This document shows, piece by piece, positions 27,814 through 37,151 of a stretch of 64,000 bases of DNA; within the stretch, counting starts at the first letter, position 1; each line of letters opens with the position of its first letter. Both the position numbers and the translations under genes were made by a program. The notes under the pieces are model-generated. The model saw only the letters and a program-made list of their open reading frames with translations, was not told the origin of the DNA and did not search any database. The stretch covers positions 234,719 through 298,718 of the forward strand of contig CAVTHT010000006.1 of NCBI GenBank assembly GCA_963734575.1, given 5' to 3'. Origin of the DNA: CAIWHR01 sp963734575. GTDB taxonomy: Bacteria; Pseudomonadota; Gammaproteobacteria; Burkholderiales; Casimicrobiaceae.

Positions 27814-29401
27814 TCAGGTCACCGGCGCCGGATTGAACAGGACCAACGCATTGTGGAGCTTCCAGTGCTCGGCCCATGTCTTCCTGCGGCCGCTTGCGAC
27901 CTCGAGCATCAGCCGGAACAGTTCCCATCCGACCTGCTCGATGGTCTTCTCGCCGCTCGCGATCGTGCCCGCGTCGAGATCCATGAGGTCGTGCCAGCGC
28001 CGTGCGAGGTCGGTGCGCGTCGCAACCTTGATCACGGGAACCTCCGCGAGCCCATAAGGCGTTCCGCGCCCGGTGGTGAACACGTGCAGGTTCATTCCCG
28101 CCGCGAGCTGGAGGGTGCCGCAGATGAAATCGCTCGCCGGCGTGGCCGCATAGATCAGGCCCTTTTGCCGGACCTTGTCGCCCGGCGCGAGGACGCCGGA
28201 AATGGGCGCAGCTGCCGGATTTCACGATCGAGCCCATCGCCTTCTCCACGATGTTCGACAATCCGCCCTTCTTGTTGCCGGGCGTCGTGTTCGCGCTGCG
28301 ATCCACGCGCCCCTTGTCCAGATAGCCGTCGTACCACGCCATCTGCTCGATCAGCGCGGAGGCGACCTCGGGGCTGCTGGCGCGCGACGTCAGCTGGTCG
28401 ATGCCATCGCGCACCTCGGTGACTTCGGAGAACATGACGGTGGCCCCCGCACGCACCAGGAGGTCGGTGCAGAAGCCGACCGCGGGGTTGGCCGTTACGC
28501 CCGAGAAGGCATCGCTGCCGCCGCATTGCACGCCGACCACCAGCTCGCTGGCGGGGACGGTTTCACGCCGCCGCGCGTCGAGCCGTGCGAGATGCCGCTC
28601 GGCCTGCGCCATGATCGAGTCGATCATGGACATGAAACCCACGTGCTTCTCGTCCTGCAGCACGACCACGTCCGGAGCGCTGGCATCCGGCGCCGCACCG
28701 GGCGCCGTGCGCACGTCGTGCAGAGGGATCGTGCCGGGTGGCAGCAGCCGTTCCGGTTGCAGCTTCTCGCAACCGAGGCTGATCACCATCACCTCGCCAC
28801 CGAAGTTGGGGTTGAGGGTGATGTTGCGCACGGTCCGGATCGGGACGACCGCATCGGGCGCGTCGATGGCGACGCCGCAACCGTACGTGTGGCTCAGCGC
28901 GACGACGTCATCGACGTTGGGATACTTCGGCAGCAGCTCGGCCTTGATGCGCTGGACGGCGAAGTCGCTGACGCCGGCGACGCACTGCACGGTCTGGGTG
29001 ATCGCGAGGATGTTGCGCGTCCCGACCGAGCCATCCGCGTTGCGGTAACCCTCGAACGTGTAGCCCGCCAGCGGCTCCTGCGCTGCGGGCTTGACCGTCG
29101 CGATGGGCAGGTCGTCGAGCACGCGCGCCGCGGGCATGCGCAGCAACCGCTCGTGGACCCAGCTGCCCGCAGGGATCGCCGCGAGCGCGTACCCGATGGC
29201 CACGCCATAACGGCGCACCGCTGCGCCTTCGGGGATGTCCATCAGGGCCACCTTGTGCGCCTGGGGGACCCGCTCGCGCAGGACGAGGCCGGACGGCAGC
29301 GCCGTGCCTGCCGGCAACCCGCCATCGTTGGCCACGATGGCGACATTGTCGCTCTCGTGCATCCGGATGGTGAGCGGCGCTTTTCCCGGGCTTTCAGACA
29401 T
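27814..29401 (-). CDS. garD: Galactarate dehydratase, UxaA/GarD family, one frameshift
   Basis: Iron-dependent dehydratase that converts meso-galactarate to 5-keto-4-deoxy-D-glucarate. The N-terminal SAF-like domain (MHESDNVAIVANDGGLPAG) is followed by the catalytic part with YRNADGSVGTRNILAITQTV, LSHTYGCGVAID, GVQCGGSDAFSGVTANPA and ANTTPGNKKGGLSNIVEKA. The frame changes near 28205 after MGSIVKSGS. The remainder (GLIYAATPASDFICG, FTTGRGTPYGLAEVPVIKVA, ending FNPAPVT) matches GarD. The 3n+1 span fits one inserted base and about 528 residues. GAAGGAG precedes ATG 29401. It diverges from a glucarate dehydratase gene, a common arrangement for coordinated aldarate use. Confidence 0.9.
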
Positions 29402-29820
29402 TTGTGTTCTCCTTCAGGGAGCCGCGCACGGTGACCGGTCCGGACCGCGCGGGGCCCGGTCGACACTGTACCGCGGAGCCGCGAACCACTTTCCGGTCAG
29501 ACCAAGCCAGGCCGGAGGCGTTCTCGCAACGGCGTCCGGGTGCCCACCGTTGCGTGACCGTGCGTCCGCGAGCGTGCCACCTCGTCGCGCAGCACGATGC
29601 TTGCACTGGCCTGCGATCGCACGTGCGCCGGCGCACGGTCGCTGCCGGTCGGCGATAATGTTCGCGTGCCATGATCTCGTCCCGCGCGGCGCGCCTGGCG
29701 TCACGGCGCGCCGGGCGCATCGGCCGCGGCGTCGCGCTGTCTGCAACGTGGTCGTTGGCGACGCCACGCCAATCACACTGACGGCTGCGGGCGGTCGCGG
29801 CTTCAACCCGGAGACAGGAT
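29402..29820. promoter_or_regulatory. Divergent promoter region between garD and the first glucarate dehydratase gene
   Basis: A 419-base region that must drive both aldarate dehydratase genes. It holds a perfect 12-base palindrome CGGTCCGGACCG at 29436-29447 and a 9-base inverted repeat GGTCAGACC at 29495-29503. Both contain the GTC..GAC core bound by FadR-type GntR regulators, which often control sugar-acid genes. A -10-like GATAAT lies at 29654-29659. No regulator gene is encoded nearby, so a trans-encoded one would be needed. No protein gene was recognised. Confidence 0.4.
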
Positions 29821-31216
29821 ATGAAGGCCCCCTACTCGGCACCGACGGTCACGGCGATGCAGGTCGTTCCCGTGGCGGGTCGCGACAGCATGCTGCTGAA
29901 CCTGTGCGGGGCGCACTCCCCCTACTTCACGCGCACGGTCGTGATCCTGCGCGACAGCGCCGGCAACACCGGCCTCGGTGAAGTGCCGGGCGGCGAAGGC
30001 ATCCGGCAGACGCTCGAACGTGCCGCGCCGCTGGTCATCGGGCAGTCGATCGCCCTCTACAACAACGTCCTCGGCAGCGTCCGGCGCAACGTGCTGAAGC
30101 AGGGCCATTCGGCGCACGAAGCCACGGTGCACACCGTCACCTCGGCGAGCGAAGCGGCGGTGCTGAAGCAGCCGCACGAGATCAACCTTCGCACGGACAA
30201 TGTGCTGACCGCGATCGAGTCGGCGCTGCTCGACCTGCTGGGACAGTTCCTCGGTGTGCCCGTGGCCGCGCTCCTCGGGCGACGGGCAGCAGCGCAAGGC
30301 GGCGCGCATGCTGGGATATCTGTTCTACATCGGTGACCGGCGCAAGACGGACCTGCCTTATGCCGCCGGCGAGGGTGCCGCCAACCACTGGTACCGCACG
30401 CGCAACGAAGAGGCCCTGACGCCGGACGGCATCGTGCGCCAGGCCGAAGCCGCCGCCGCGCTCTATGGTTTCGCCGACTTCAAGCTCAAGGGCGGCGTGA
30501 TGCGGGGCGCCGACGAAATGGAAGCGATCGCCGCGCTGAAGAAGCGGTTTCCGCACGCGCGCATAACGCTCGATCCGAATGGCGCATGGTCGCTCGACGA
30601 GGCCATCGGTCTCTGCAAGGGCCGGGGCGACCTGCTCGCCTATGCCGAGGATCCGTGCGGACCCGAGAACGGCTATTCCGGCCGCGAGATCATGGCCGAA
30701 TTCCGGCGGGCAACCGCGATCCCGACCGCAACCAACATGGTGGCGACCGACTGGCGCCAGTTGCACCATGCGCTGCGCCTGGATGCCGTCGACATTCCGC
30801 TCGCCGATCCGCACTTCTGGACGATGCAGGGTTCCGTCCGGGTGGCGCAGCTGTGTCACGACTTCGGTCTGACCTGGGGATCGCACTCGAACAATCATTT
30901 CGACATCTCGCTCGCCATGTTCACTCACGTCGCCGCTGCCGCCCCGGGGATCATCACGGCGATCGACACGCACTGGATCTGGCAGGAAGGCCGGGAACGC
31001 CTCACCAGGGAGCCGCTGCAGATCATCGGCGGCGAAGTGGCCGTGCCGGAGAAGAGCGGGCTCGGCATCGACATCGACATGGAGCGTCTCGATGCAGCGC
31101 ACGCGCTGTACAAGAACGTCGCCACCGGGGCGCGGGACGATGCCATGGCGATGCAGTTTCTCGTGCCGGACTGGAAATACGATCCGAAAAAACCAAGTCT
31201 CGGCCGGCCGGCGTAA
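29821..31216 (+). CDS. gudD: Glucarate dehydratase, enolase superfamily, copy 1, one frameshift
   Basis: Converts D-glucarate (or L-idarate) to 5-keto-4-deoxy-D-glucarate. The N-terminal capping domain carries VVPVAGRDSMLLNLCGAHSP and GNTGLGEVPGGEGI. The barrel has FADFKLKGGVMRG (catalytic KxK), ITLDPNGAWSLDEA, AYAEDPCGPENGYSGREIMA, TATNMVATDWRQL and LTWGSHSNNHFDISLAM (catalytic His). The frame changes near 30283, between VAALLG and DGQQRKAARMLG. The 3n+1 span fits one inserted base. It diverges from garD and is upstream of the aldolase gene. A second, intact copy lies at 33212-34537. Confidence 0.9.
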
Positions 31217-31399
31217 CCTGCGAGCACGGCCGTCGCACAACGGCACGTCGCGCGGGCTGCGATACTGGCAGCGAAGGGCGCGTGCCGGGCTGTGTAAGAT
31301 CGGCGGCAGGCGCGAAACCGCCGCGCGTGACGGGTTCGCCACGCCCGCACCGGGGACGACGCGCCCGATCGGCAACGATGACACTCATGGAGCACCACA

Positions 31400-32179
31400 A
31401 TGTCCGCTGAAATCTATGCCGGTATTCCGAACACCTTCCGGCGCGACCTGCTCGCCCGCAAGCGGCTGATCGGCTGCTGGTCATCGCTCGCCAACCCGGT
31501 GACCACGGAAGTTCTCGGTCTCGCCGGATTCGACTGGCTGCTGCTCGACGGCGAGCATGCACCCAACGACATCGGCACGTTGATCCCGCAGCTGATGGCG
31601 CTCAAGGACAGCCGCAGCGCGCCGGTCGTGCGGCCACCGTGGAACGACACCGTGGTGATCAAGCGGCTGCTCGACGCGGGCTTCTACAATTTCCTGATCC
31701 CGTTCGTGGAGTCCGAGGAGGAGGCGCGCCGCGCCGTTGCCGCAACGCGCTATCCGCCGGCCGGCGTTCGCGGTGTCTCGGTCTCGCAGCGCAGCAATCG
31801 CTACGGCACGGTCCCGGATTACCTGACCACGGTGAACGACAACATCTGCGTGATGGTGCAGATCGAAAGCCGGAGCGGCGTGGCCGCGATCGACGCCATC
31901 AGCGCGTTGGACGGCATCGACGGGATCTTCGTCGGCCCCTCCGATCTCGCGGCTGCAGTGGGCCATCTCGGCAATGCGGCGCATCCCGCAGTGCAGGAGG
32001 CCATCAGGCACGTATTCGCGCGCGCCGCTGCGCACGGCAAGGCGAGCGGCATCCTCGCCCCCGTGGAAGCGGACGCGCGCCGTTATCTCGAGTGGGGCGC
32101 GACCTTCGTCGCGGTCGGCAGCGATCTCGGCCTGTTCCGCGGGGCGACGCAGGCGCTGCGCGACAAGTTCGCCGCGTGA
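31400..32179 (+). CDS. garL: 2-dehydro-3-deoxyglucarate aldolase (HpcH/HpaI family)
   Basis: A 259-residue class II aldolase that splits 5-keto-4-deoxyglucarate (or 2-keto-3-deoxyglucarate) into pyruvate and tartronate semialdehyde. The family signature is clear: WSSLANPVTTEVLGLAGFDW, LLLDGEHAPNDIG, VVRPPWNDTVVIKRLLDAG, the metal-ligand Glu in MVQIESRSGV and Asp in GIFVGPSDLAAAVGH. The length matches GarL. It lies between a glucarate dehydratase and tartronate semialdehyde reductase, in pathway order. Related HpaI aldolases have the same motifs, so GarL is assigned mainly from context and N-terminal similarity. Confidence 0.87.
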   Translation: MSAEIYAGIPNTFRRDLLARKRLIGCWSSLANPVTTEVLGLAGFDWLLLDGEHAPNDIGTLIPQLMALKDSRSAPVVRPPWNDTVVIKRLLDAGFYNFLIPFVESEEEARRAVAATRYPPAGVRGVSVSQRSNRYGTVPDYLTTVNDNICVMVQIESRSGVAAIDAISALDGIDGIFVGPSDLAAAVGHLGNAAHPAVQEAIRHVFARAAAHGKASGILAPVEADARRYLEWGATFVAVGSDLGLFRGATQALRDKFAA

Positions 32180-32219
32180 CGGCTGCCGCACTCACCTTCA
32201 TCCAATCCTGGAGACACGT

Positions 32220-33111
32220 ATGAGCAAACTGGGTTTTGTGGGACTCGGCATCATGGGTACGCCGATGGCGGGGCATCTGATCAAGGCCGGGCACGAGGTG
32301 TTCCTGTACAGCATTCCGAGCATCCCCGAGGGCCTCGTCACGGCGGGCGGCAAGGCGTGCGCCTCGGGCAAGGAAGTCGCGCAGAACGCGGAGATCATCT
32401 TCGTCATGGTGCCGGACACGCCGCATGTCGCGGCGGCGCTGTTCGACAACAACGGCATCGCCGCCGGACTCGCGGCCGGCAAGACGGTCGTCGACATGAG
32501 CTCGATCTCGCCGGTCGAGACGAAGGTGTTCGCGCAGCGGATCAATGCGCTCGGTTGCGACTACCTCGATGCGCCCGTTTCCGGCGGCGAGGTGGGCGCC
32601 AAGGCGGCCAGCCTCACGATCATGGTGGGCGGGCCGCAACAGGCCTTCGAGCGCGTCCGGCCGCTCTTCGCATTGATGGGCAAGAACATCACGCTCGTTG
32701 GCGGCAACGGCGACGGACAGACCTGCAAGGTGGCCAACCAGATCATCGTGGCGCTCAACATCGAAGCCGTCGGCGAAGCGCTGCTGTTCGCGTCGAAGAT
32801 GGGCGCCGATCCGGCGAAGGTCCGGGAAGCACTGATGGGCGGATTCGCCGCATCGCGCGTGCTCGAGGTGCACGGCGAACGCATGATCAAGCGCACGTTC
32901 GACCCCGGCTTTCGCATCGAGCTGCACCAGAAGGACCTGAACCTCGCGCTGTCGAGCGCACGCGCAGTCGGCCTGTCGCTACCCAACACCGCGACCGCGC
33001 AGGAGCTCTTCAATGCCTGCGCGGCTCACGGCGGCAAGGCGTGGGACCATTCCGGAATGGTCAAGGCGCTCGAGCTGATGGCGAACTTCGAGGTCGGCCG
33101 GCAAGCGCTGA
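32220..33111 (+). CDS. garR: Tartronate semialdehyde reductase, 3' frame probably shifted
   Basis: A beta-hydroxyacid dehydrogenase that reduces tartronate semialdehyde to D-glycerate with NAD(P)H. It has the N-terminal Rossmann motif GFVGLGIMGTPMAGHLIKAG, DAPVSGGEVGAKAASLTIMVGG, the catalytic lysine region KVANQIIVALNIEAVGEAL, and KDLNLALSSARAVGLSLPNT. Read as submitted it continues to 33188 and adds an arginine-rich tail of about 25 residues. One inserted base near 33090 would end it at TGA 33109-33111 with about 296 residues, the family length. I adopt that end as the likely gene. It is 40 bases after the aldolase gene and catalyses the next step. Confidence 0.88.
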
Positions 33112-33211
33112 CGACGTCGGGCCGACGAGGGTCGGCTGCCCGCGGATTCTCCCGGACCGGCTCGGCGCGCGAACGCGATGGTGCGTAGTCGTCCGAACGC
33201 GGGCGGGCGAT

Positions 33212-34537
33212 TCAACGCACGAGACAGGGCCGCTTGGGGTCGAACTTCCAGTTCGGCACGAGATATTGCATTGCCGCGGCGTCGTCGCGCGCCCCGAGGC
33301 CATGTTGCTTGTACAGCTCGTGCGCCTTCTGCACTTCACGCATGTCGAGCCGCACGCCCAGGCCCGGCTTCGCGGGCACGTCGACGAGGCCACCCTTGAT
33401 CTGAAACGGCTCTTCGGTCAGGCGTTGGCCGTCCTGCCAGATCCAGTGCGTGTCGATCGCCGTGACACGGCCAGGGGCCGCGGCCGCCACGTGCGTGAAC
33501 ATGGCAAGCGAGACGTCGAAGTGGTTGTTCGAATGCGAGCCCCACGTCAGGCCCCAGTCGCGGCACGTCTGCGCGACCCGCACCGATCCCGCCATGGTCC
33601 AGAAATGCGGGTCCGCGAGCGGTATGTCCACCGACTGCAGTGACAGCGCGTGCGTGAGCTGCCGCCAGTCGGTCGCGATCATGTTGGTGGCGGTCGGCAA
33701 GCCCGTGGCGCGGCGGAATTCCGCCATCACTTCGCGGCCGGAGAATCCGCCCTCGGCGCCGCATGGATCTTCCGCATAGGCCAGCACGTCGCGCGCGTCG
33801 CGCATCAGCCGGATCGCATCCTGGAGCGACCAGCCTCCGTTGGGATCTAGCGTGATGCGCGCCTGCGGAAAGCGCTCGTGCAACGCCGTGACGGCCAGCA
33901 CCTCGTCCTCGCCGCGCAGCACGCCACCCTTGAGCTTGAAATCGTTGAAACCGTAGCGATCGTAGGCGGCTTCGGCCAGACGAACCACGGCCTCGGGAGT
34001 GAGGGCCACCTCGTGCCGCACGCGCAACCAATCGTCAGCGGCGTCCGGCTCGGACGCGTAGGGCAGCTCCGTCTTCGTCCGGTCGCCCACGAAGAACAGG
34101 TAGCCCAGCATCTCCACTTGCGCGCGCTGCTGGCCTTCGCCGAGCAGCCCGGCCACCGGAACCTCGAGAAACTGGCCGAGCAGGTCGAGGAGCGCCGATT
34201 CGAGTGCAGTCACCGCGTGCACCGTGACGCGCAGGTCGAACGTCTGCAGGCCGCGTCCACCGGCATCGCGATCGGCGAAACGCGCGCGGACTTCCTGCAG
34301 GAGCTGCAGATGATTCCCGATCGGCTTGCCGACGATCAGCGGACGCGCGTCCTCGATCGTCTTGCGGATGCTTTCGCCGCCGGGCACTTCACCGACACCT
34401 ACGTTGCCGGAGCTATCCGTCAGCACGGCGAGATTGCGCGTGAAGAACGGCGCATGCGCCCCGCTCAGGTTCAGCAGCATGCTGTCGCGCCCGGCGACCG
34501 GGATGACTTCGAGCTTCGTGACGCGGGGCGTGGACAT
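33212..34537 (-). CDS. gudD: Glucarate dehydratase, enolase superfamily, copy 2
   Basis: An intact 441-residue paralogue of the gene at 29821-31216. It has VIPVAGRDSMLLNLSGAHAP, the catalytic FNDFKLKGGVLRG, ITLDPNGGWSLQDA, AYAEDPCGAEGGFSGREVMA, TATNMIATDWRQL and LTWGSHSNNHFDVSLAM, and ends WKFDPKRPCLVR. All key metal and base residues are present. ATG 34537 was chosen because the paralogue aligns from there. It converges on garR with a gap of about 20-100 bases and follows the Bug-type receptor gene by 14 bases, so these two are one transcript. The two copies differ throughout and may prefer different epimers (glucarate versus idarate). Confidence 0.92.
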   Translation of the reverse strand: MSTPRVTKLEVIPVAGRDSMLLNLSGAHAPFFTRNLAVLTDSSGNVGVGEVPGGESIRKTIEDARPLIVGKPIGNHLQLLQEVRARFADRDAGGRGLQTFDLRVTVHAVTALESALLDLLGQFLEVPVAGLLGEGQQRAQVEMLGYLFFVGDRTKTELPYASEPDAADDWLRVRHEVALTPEAVVRLAEAAYDRYGFNDFKLKGGVLRGEDEVLAVTALHERFPQARITLDPNGGWSLQDAIRLMRDARDVLAYAEDPCGAEGGFSGREVMAEFRRATGLPTATNMIATDWRQLTHALSLQSVDIPLADPHFWTMAGSVRVAQTCRDWGLTWGSHSNNHFDVSLAMFTHVAAAAPGRVTAIDTHWIWQDGQRLTEEPFQIKGGLVDVPAKPGLGVRLDMREVQKAHELYKQHGLGARDDAAAMQYLVPNWKFDPKRPCLVR

Positions 34538-34551
34538 GGGGGCCTCCGTGC

Positions 34552-35514
34552 CTATTGGGCGGTGATCTTGCCGGTCTCGATCACCTTCTTCCATCGCGCG
34601 TATTCAGCCGACTGGAATCGCGCAAACTCCTCCGGCGTGTTGCCGACGATCTCGAAACCGATGTCGGTGAGCTTGGGCTTGACCTGCGGATCGTTGAGGG
34701 CCGCCACGATCGCTGCCTGCAGCTTGCTGCGGATGTCGGCCGGCAATCCCTTCGGTGCAACGACCGCCTGCCACGAGTACACGTCGACGCCCTTCACGCC
34801 CGCCTCCGTGAGCGTGGGCACCTGCGGAAGCAACGGCGACCGCTTGCTGCCCGTCACCGCCAGTGCGCGCAGCTTCCCGGCGTTCACGTGCGCGATCACC
34901 GCGTTGATGTTCTGGAAGGATGCGTCGACCTGGCCACCCAGCAGGTCCGAGATGGCGGGCGCACCACCCTTGTACGGGACGTGCAGGCCTTGCGTGCCCG
35001 TCTGTTGCCAGAACAGCTCGGCCGTGAGGTGGTCGGACGAGCCGGCGCCCGAAGTGGCGAAGCTGATCTTGCCCGGCTCCTTCTTCATCCGGGCGAGCAC
35101 GTCGGCAACGCTCTTCATCGGCGAAGACGCCGGGACCACCAGCAGGTTGGGCGCCTGCACCGCAACGGTCAGCAGATCGAAATCCTTGTTGGGGTCGTAC
35201 GGAACGTCCTTGATGAGATGCGGCACGATGACCAGCGGGCCGAGCGATGTCACGAGCAGCGTGTATCCGTCGGCGGGCGCGCGCTTCACCTGCGTGGCGC
35301 CGATGCTGCCGGTCGCGCCCGGCTTGTTGTCGACGACGAACGGCTGGCCCAGCCGTTTCTGCAGCTCCGGCGAGAGCGCGCGGGCAATCATGTCGGTCGA
35401 CCCGCCGGGCGGGAATGGCACGACCAACGTGACCGGATGGTCAGGCCAGGCTGCGGACGCCGTTCCGGCGACGAAGACGAGTGCGACGGCAATGACGGCG
35501 AGCAATTTGTTCAA
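34552..35514 (-). CDS. Bug/TctC-family periplasmic binding protein
   Basis: A 320-residue exported receptor of the tripartite tricarboxylate transporter family. It has a signal peptide (LLAVIAVALVFVAGTASA) and the Bug core: WPDHPVTLVVPFPPGGSTDMIAR, GQPFVVDNKPGATGSIGA, PADGYTLLVTSLG and LHVPYKGGAPAISDLLGGQVD. TTG 35514 is preceded by GAGGAA at good spacing; ATG 35541 would add nine residues. The matching TctA/TctB membrane genes are not in the window, which is common for these expanded Burkholderiales receptors. Cotranscription with glucarate dehydratase copy 2 suggests it binds an aldarate or related acid. Confidence 0.88.
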   Translation of the reverse strand: MNKLLAVIAVALVFVAGTASAAWPDHPVTLVVPFPPGGSTDMIARALSPELQKRLGQPFVVDNKPGATGSIGATQVKRAPADGYTLLVTSLGPLVIVPHLIKDVPYDPNKDFDLLTVAVQAPNLLVVPASSPMKSVADVLARMKKEPGKISFATSGAGSSDHLTAELFWQQTGTQGLHVPYKGGAPAISDLLGGQVDASFQNINAVIAHVNAGKLRALAVTGSKRSPLLPQVPTLTEAGVKGVDVYSWQAVVAPKGLPADIRSKLQAAIVAALNDPQVKPKLTDIGFEIVGNTPEEFARFQSAEYARWKKVIETGKITAQ

Positions 35515-35623
35515 GGCGGATTCCTCGTGGATGGATGGCATCGGGTGGCCGATCACAACGGTAACATCCTGGTGCGCATGTCCGTGCCGTGGCCTCAACT
35601 CCACGCCCGCGTGACGCGAGCGA

Positions 35624-36061
35624 TCATCCGGTCGCGGGATCGGGCGGCAATGCGAACGCGGCGGGCAGCAGCGCTTTCGCACTCATCGCGGTATGCTCGC
35701 CACCCACGTTGGCCATGATCACGCGAGCATCGGGCGCCAGCTCGACGATGACCTGTCGACACGCGCCACATGGCGTCACCGGCACCGGCGAATCCGCCAC
35801 GACGGCAATGTCGGTCACGGGTCCGCCACCGGCCGCGATGACGGCGAACAGCGCAACCCGCTCGGCGCACATCGCATGCCCGTAGGCGGCGTTCTCCACG
35901 TTGCAGCCATGGAAGACGGTGCCGGAGGCCGTGCGGACGGCCGCGCCGACGGCGAACTTCGAGTACGGGGCGTAGGCGCGCTGCCGGGCGTTCAGTGCCT
36001 CCGCGATGAGCAACTCGTCGGCGCGCAACCCCGCGCCGGGCGATTGGTCTGGTTTCGGCAT
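35624..36061 (-). CDS. cdd: Cytidine deaminase
   Basis: A 145-residue zinc enzyme that deaminates cytidine and deoxycytidine in pyrimidine salvage. The catalytic elements are GCNVENAAYGHAMCAERVAL (zinc Cys and catalytic Glu) and PCGACRQVIVEL (two zinc Cys). The N-terminal substrate loop AYAPYSKFAVGAAV is also present. This is the short homotetrameric type. ATG 36061 gives the normal length; the frame is open further upstream. It is about 80 bases upstream of... the Bug receptor start region lies on its 3' side, and no functional link to the sugar-acid genes is evident. Confidence 0.92.
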   Translation of the reverse strand: MPKPDQSPGAGLRADELLIAEALNARQRAYAPYSKFAVGAAVRTASGTVFHGCNVENAAYGHAMCAERVALFAVIAAGGGPVTDIAVVADSPVPVTPCGACRQVIVELAPDARVIMANVGGEHTAMSAKALLPAAFALPPDPATG

Positions 36062-36247
36062 CAGGTGGTTTGTCCGACCGTTGCGTTCACAGGCATAGCG
36101 TACGCCATCGGCCGGGTCGGTCATGCCGGAGCGCGATGGCCGCCGGGTCAGGCGTACGCGCTGCACGGCGAACGGGCCTCGTCCGGTCTCGGCCCCGCAC
36201 GGTGGCGGGGCCGGATACGCGGAAAGACGCGCTTCGTTGGACCAGGA

Positions 36248-37120
36248 TTATCGGGAGATGAAGTTGCCCGCCTCGAAATCCTCGATCGCCTGGACGATCT
36301 CGCGCTGCGTGTTCATCACGAAGGGCCCGTACTGCGCGATCGGCTCGTGCAGCGGCTTGCCGGCGATCAACAGCATGCGCGCTGGCTGCGAGGCGCTCAC
36401 GACGACGCCGTCGCCGGTCGGCGCGCTGTCGAGGATCGCCATGCGCTGTGCGGCGACCAGCGTGCCCGCGATGTCCACCGCGCCACGATAGACGTACACG
36501 AACGCGTTGTGGCCGGGCGGAAGCGGCTGCGCGAAACGCGCACCCGCAGGAATTTCGACGTCGAGGTACAGCGGCTCCGTCACCTCGCGTTGCATCGCAC
36601 CGACGATGCCGTGACTTTCGCCCGCAATCACGCTGACGCTCACGCCTTCCGGGGTCCGGAACCGGGGAATGTCGGAGGCCTGGAAATCCCGATACCAGGG
36701 CGCGCGCATCTTGTCGCGCGCCGGGAGGTTGAGCCAGAGCTGAAAGCCTTCCATCCGGCCTTCCTCCTGCTCGGGCAGCTCCGAGTGGACGACGCCGCGC
36801 CCCGCGGTCATCCACTGCACGCCGCCGTTCTCGAGCAGCCCCTCGTGCCCCGCGCTATCCCGATGGCGCATCCGGCCAGCGATCATGTACGTGACGGTCT
36901 CGAAGCCGCGATGCGGATGGTCGGGGAAGCCCGCGATGTAATCCTGCGGATCATCGGTGCCGAAGGCGTCGAGCATGAGGAATGGATCGAGCCGGCGTTG
37001 CAACGCCTGCGTGAGCACACGCGTGAGCTTCACGCCGGCACCGTCGGACGTCGGCTGGCCGGCGACAAGGCGCTCGACCGCCCGCGCCCGGCGCACCGTT
37101 TCGAGAGTTGCCATCGTCAT
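36248..37120 (-). CDS. Pirin family protein
   Basis: A 290-residue bicupin. The N-terminal cupin carries the metal site: FPDHPHRGFETVTYMIAGRM followed by HRDSAGHEGLLENGGVQWM and GRGVVHSELPEQ. The C-terminal half contains the pirin C-terminal cupin (ARMLLIAGKPLHEPIAQYGP and FVMNTQREIVQAIEDF). Bacterial pirins can show quercetinase-like activity or act in redox responses. AAGGAG lies just upstream of ATG 37120; ATG 37114 is an alternative. It lies 31 bases downstream of the azoreductase gene and is probably cotranscribed with it, suggesting a shared response to quinones or electrophiles. Confidence 0.92.
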   Translation of the reverse strand: MTMATLETVRRARAVERLVAGQPTSDGAGVKLTRVLTQALQRRLDPFLMLDAFGTDDPQDYIAGFPDHPHRGFETVTYMIAGRMRHRDSAGHEGLLENGGVQWMTAGRGVVHSELPEQEEGRMEGFQLWLNLPARDKMRAPWYRDFQASDIPRFRTPEGVSVSVIAGESHGIVGAMQREVTEPLYLDVEIPAGARFAQPLPPGHNAFVYVYRGAVDIAGTLVAAQRMAILDSAPTGDGVVVSASQPARMLLIAGKPLHEPIAQYGPFVMNTQREIVQAIEDFEAGNFISR

Positions 37121-37151
37121 TGCGATCTCCTTGGTTGTATGGCGCGTCGCA

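Noticed and set aside
28205..30290. Programmed ribosomal frameshifting in garD or gudD
   Set aside because: No slippery heptamer or downstream structure was seen at the breaks, and the same +1 change recurs in many unrelated genes.
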